Source: Aminicella lysinilytica (lineage in GTDB: Bacteria > Bacillota > Clostridia > Peptostreptococcales > Anaerovoracaceae). From it: DNA of 43,316 nucleotides. Below the pieces are notes generated by a model. That model made no database searches, was not told the origin of the DNA, and saw only the letters and a list, made by a program, of their open reading frames with translations. Below are positions 42,079 to 43,316 of the stretch, in pieces. The DNA lies in assembly GCF_004362975.1 (NCBI RefSeq), contig NZ_SNXO01000019.1, positions 1 to 43,316 on the forward strand, given 5' to 3'. Positions within the stretch are counted from its first letter, which is position 1; each line of letters opens with the position of its first letter. Both the position numbers and the translations under genes were made by a program.

Positions 42079-43316
42079 ATGAAATACAAACATTTAACAT
42101 TAGATGATCGAATCGAAATACAGCATGCGTTAAAAGATCGCACATCGTTCATAAAGATAGGTGTCGCTCTTAACCGTGATGCATCAACGATCTCAAAGGA
42201 AATCAAGGCGCATGCACATGTGACAAAGACCGGGACAAAATCGAGGCCACACAACTCATGTGTACATAGAAAAACCTGTATGCACGAAGGAGACATATGT
42301 GAGTTATGCATACAGACATCATCGTGGCAAGAAAGCAGGTATTGCTCGGTTTGTGGAATGTGCAATGATGTTTGTCCAGAGTTCAGGGAATATCGATGCA
42401 AGGTCCTGAAAAAGCCTCCATATGTCTGTAATGGGTGCAAAACTCGGAGGAGTTGTACACTGAGTAAATGTACATACGATGCGAAGGAGGCGCAAAGGGA
42501 GTATGAGCTGATGCGTAGCGAAAGCAGACAAGGCATCGGTATCGATGCTGATGAACTGGCTCGCATAGATGACATAATCTCACCGTTGATAAAACAAGGA
42601 CAGTCGATCCATCATATTTGCAGCAATAACGCAGATGAAATCATGTTGGACGAGAGGACCATATATCATTATGTGGATCATGGCCTTCTTACTGTAGGGA
42701 ATCTTGATCTTCCACGAAAGGTCAGATATCACTCTCGTAAAGTCAAGAAAGTTGTGAGAGTAGATAAACAATGTCACAATGGAAGGACATATGAGGATTT
42801 TCTGAAGTTCATGGAAGAAAACCCTGATGTTCCTGTTGTACAAATGGATTCTGTAGAGGGGGCTCGTGATTCGACGAAAGTGCTTATGACGCTCATATTT
42901 ACTAACTGTAATTTTATGTTGGCTTTTTTAAGGGAGGCAAACACTGCTCGCTCGGTGACAGCTATTATCAACAGACTGTATGAACTTTTAGGCAGAGAAA
43001 CCTTTTGCAGATTATTCCCTGTTATACTCACAGACAGAGGGAGCGAATTTACAGACCCATCCGCAATAGAAATGGATGAGAACGGGGAATATCGCACCAG
43101 AGTATTTTACTGTGATCCGCAGCGCTCCGATCAGAAAGGAGCAGTGGAGGTGAATCATGAGTTCATACGCAGGGTATTGCCTAAGAAGGCATCATTCCAA
43201 TTTCTTACACAGGATAAGGTGGATCTGATGATGGATAATATCAATTCATATACAAGAAAAAAGCTGAGCGACCGATCACCACATCAGTTGTTCAGCTTTT
43301 TATACGGCGACGATAT
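42079..43316 (+). CDS. IS30-family transposase, cut by the window end
   Basis: 412 codons are open with no stop before the edge, so the 3' end is missing. The N-terminal helix-turn-helix is LTLDDRIEIQHALKDRTSFIKIGVALNRDASTISKEI. A Cys-rich insertion (about 60-135, with CSVCGMCNDVCPEF and CNGCKTRRSC) may bind metal. The DDE catalytic core follows: first Asp in VVQMDSVEG, second Asp in ILTDRGSEF, Glu in GAVEVNHEFIRR. GGAG lies upstream of the ATG. The insertion follows the DUF4430 gene and may have separated it from further B12 genes. Confidence 0.92.
   Translation, partial: MKYKHLTLDDRIEIQHALKDRTSFIKIGVALNRDASTISKEIKAHAHVTKTGTKSRPHNSCVHRKTCMHEGDICELCIQTSSWQESRYCSVCGMCNDVCPEFREYRCKVLKKPPYVCNGCKTRRSCTLSKCTYDAKEAQREYELMRSESRQGIGIDADELARIDDIISPLIKQGQSIHHICSNNADEIMLDERTIYHYVDHGLLTVGNLDLPRKVRYHSRKVKKVVRVDKQCHNGRTYEDFLKFMEENPDVPVVQMDSVEGARDSTKVLMTLIFTNCNFMLAFLREANTARSVTAIINRLYELLGRETFCRLFPVILTDRGSEFTDPSAIEMDENGEYRTRVFYCDPQRSDQKGAVEVNHEFIRRVLPKKASFQFLTQDKVDLMMDNINSYTRKKLSDRSPHQLFSFLYGDD

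Overview
The window looks like the chromosome of a strictly anaerobic, low-to-medium GC Firmicute of the class Clostridia. A member of the Eubacteriales/Family XIII (Anaerovoracaceae-like) is my best guess, but that is inference only. The grounds are the split glycine decarboxylase (GcvPA/GcvPB), an oxygen-defence cluster (desulfoferrodoxin, PerR-type regulator, rubrerythrin), zinc-type S14 and S4, an ECF-type transporter and Firmicute-type promoters and ribosome binding sites.

Layout. 1-94: 3' end of a group II intron. 121-7137: minus-strand glycine cleavage operon gcvT-gcvH-gcvPA-gcvPB-lplA-lpd behind a sigma-A promoter, a tandem glycine riboswitch and an intrinsic terminator. 7290-8731: peptidoglycan glycosyltransferase and exonuclease III. 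8732-9854: 1.1 kb without genes, holding a folded RNA element (copy A), a 31-bp-period array of CGCAC/GTGCG motifs and a terminator. 9855-13625: a hybrid sensor kinase broken by a frameshift, overlapped at its end by a metallophosphoesterase. 13840-16223: a PC4/YdbC-like protein and a nucleoside kinase, followed by RNA element copy B. 16737-18333: rbo, perR, rbr. 18566-34305: the S10-spc-alpha ribosomal superoperon, rpsJ to rplQ, with secY, adk, map, infA and rpoA. 34386-34716: RNA element copy C. 34933-35988: secreted M23 peptidase. 36134-40415: ECF transporter T, fused A-A and S genes, and a TIM-barrel protein. 40489-41692: cobalamin riboswitch and a membrane-anchored DUF4430 (transcobalamin-like) protein. 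42079-end: IS30-family transposase cut by the window edge.

The most novel signal is a three-copy family of long structured RNA elements (A, B, C), each downstream of an unrelated gene and on that gene's strand. They share 5' and 3' motifs (CCTCGTGCGC and GCTCCTGCGGAA) and a GAAGAATAG/CTATTCTTC helix that becomes GAAGAGCAG/CTGCTCTTC in copy C, so pairing is kept while sequence changes. Their interiors differ in sequence but are again built of long perfect helices. Copy B can form two mutually exclusive sets of long-range helices. Copy A runs into the 31-bp-period array. I do not recognise the family.

Gene cooperation. The gcv operon encodes T, H, both P subunits, a lipoate ligase to charge H and the E3 dehydrogenase, all under glycine sensing. 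The oxygen cluster pairs a regulator carrying all PerR metal ligands with superoxide and peroxide reductases. The B12 riboswitch and DUF4430 protein beside an ECF transporter suggest corrinoid capture and uptake, though the ECF substrate is not shown by sequence.
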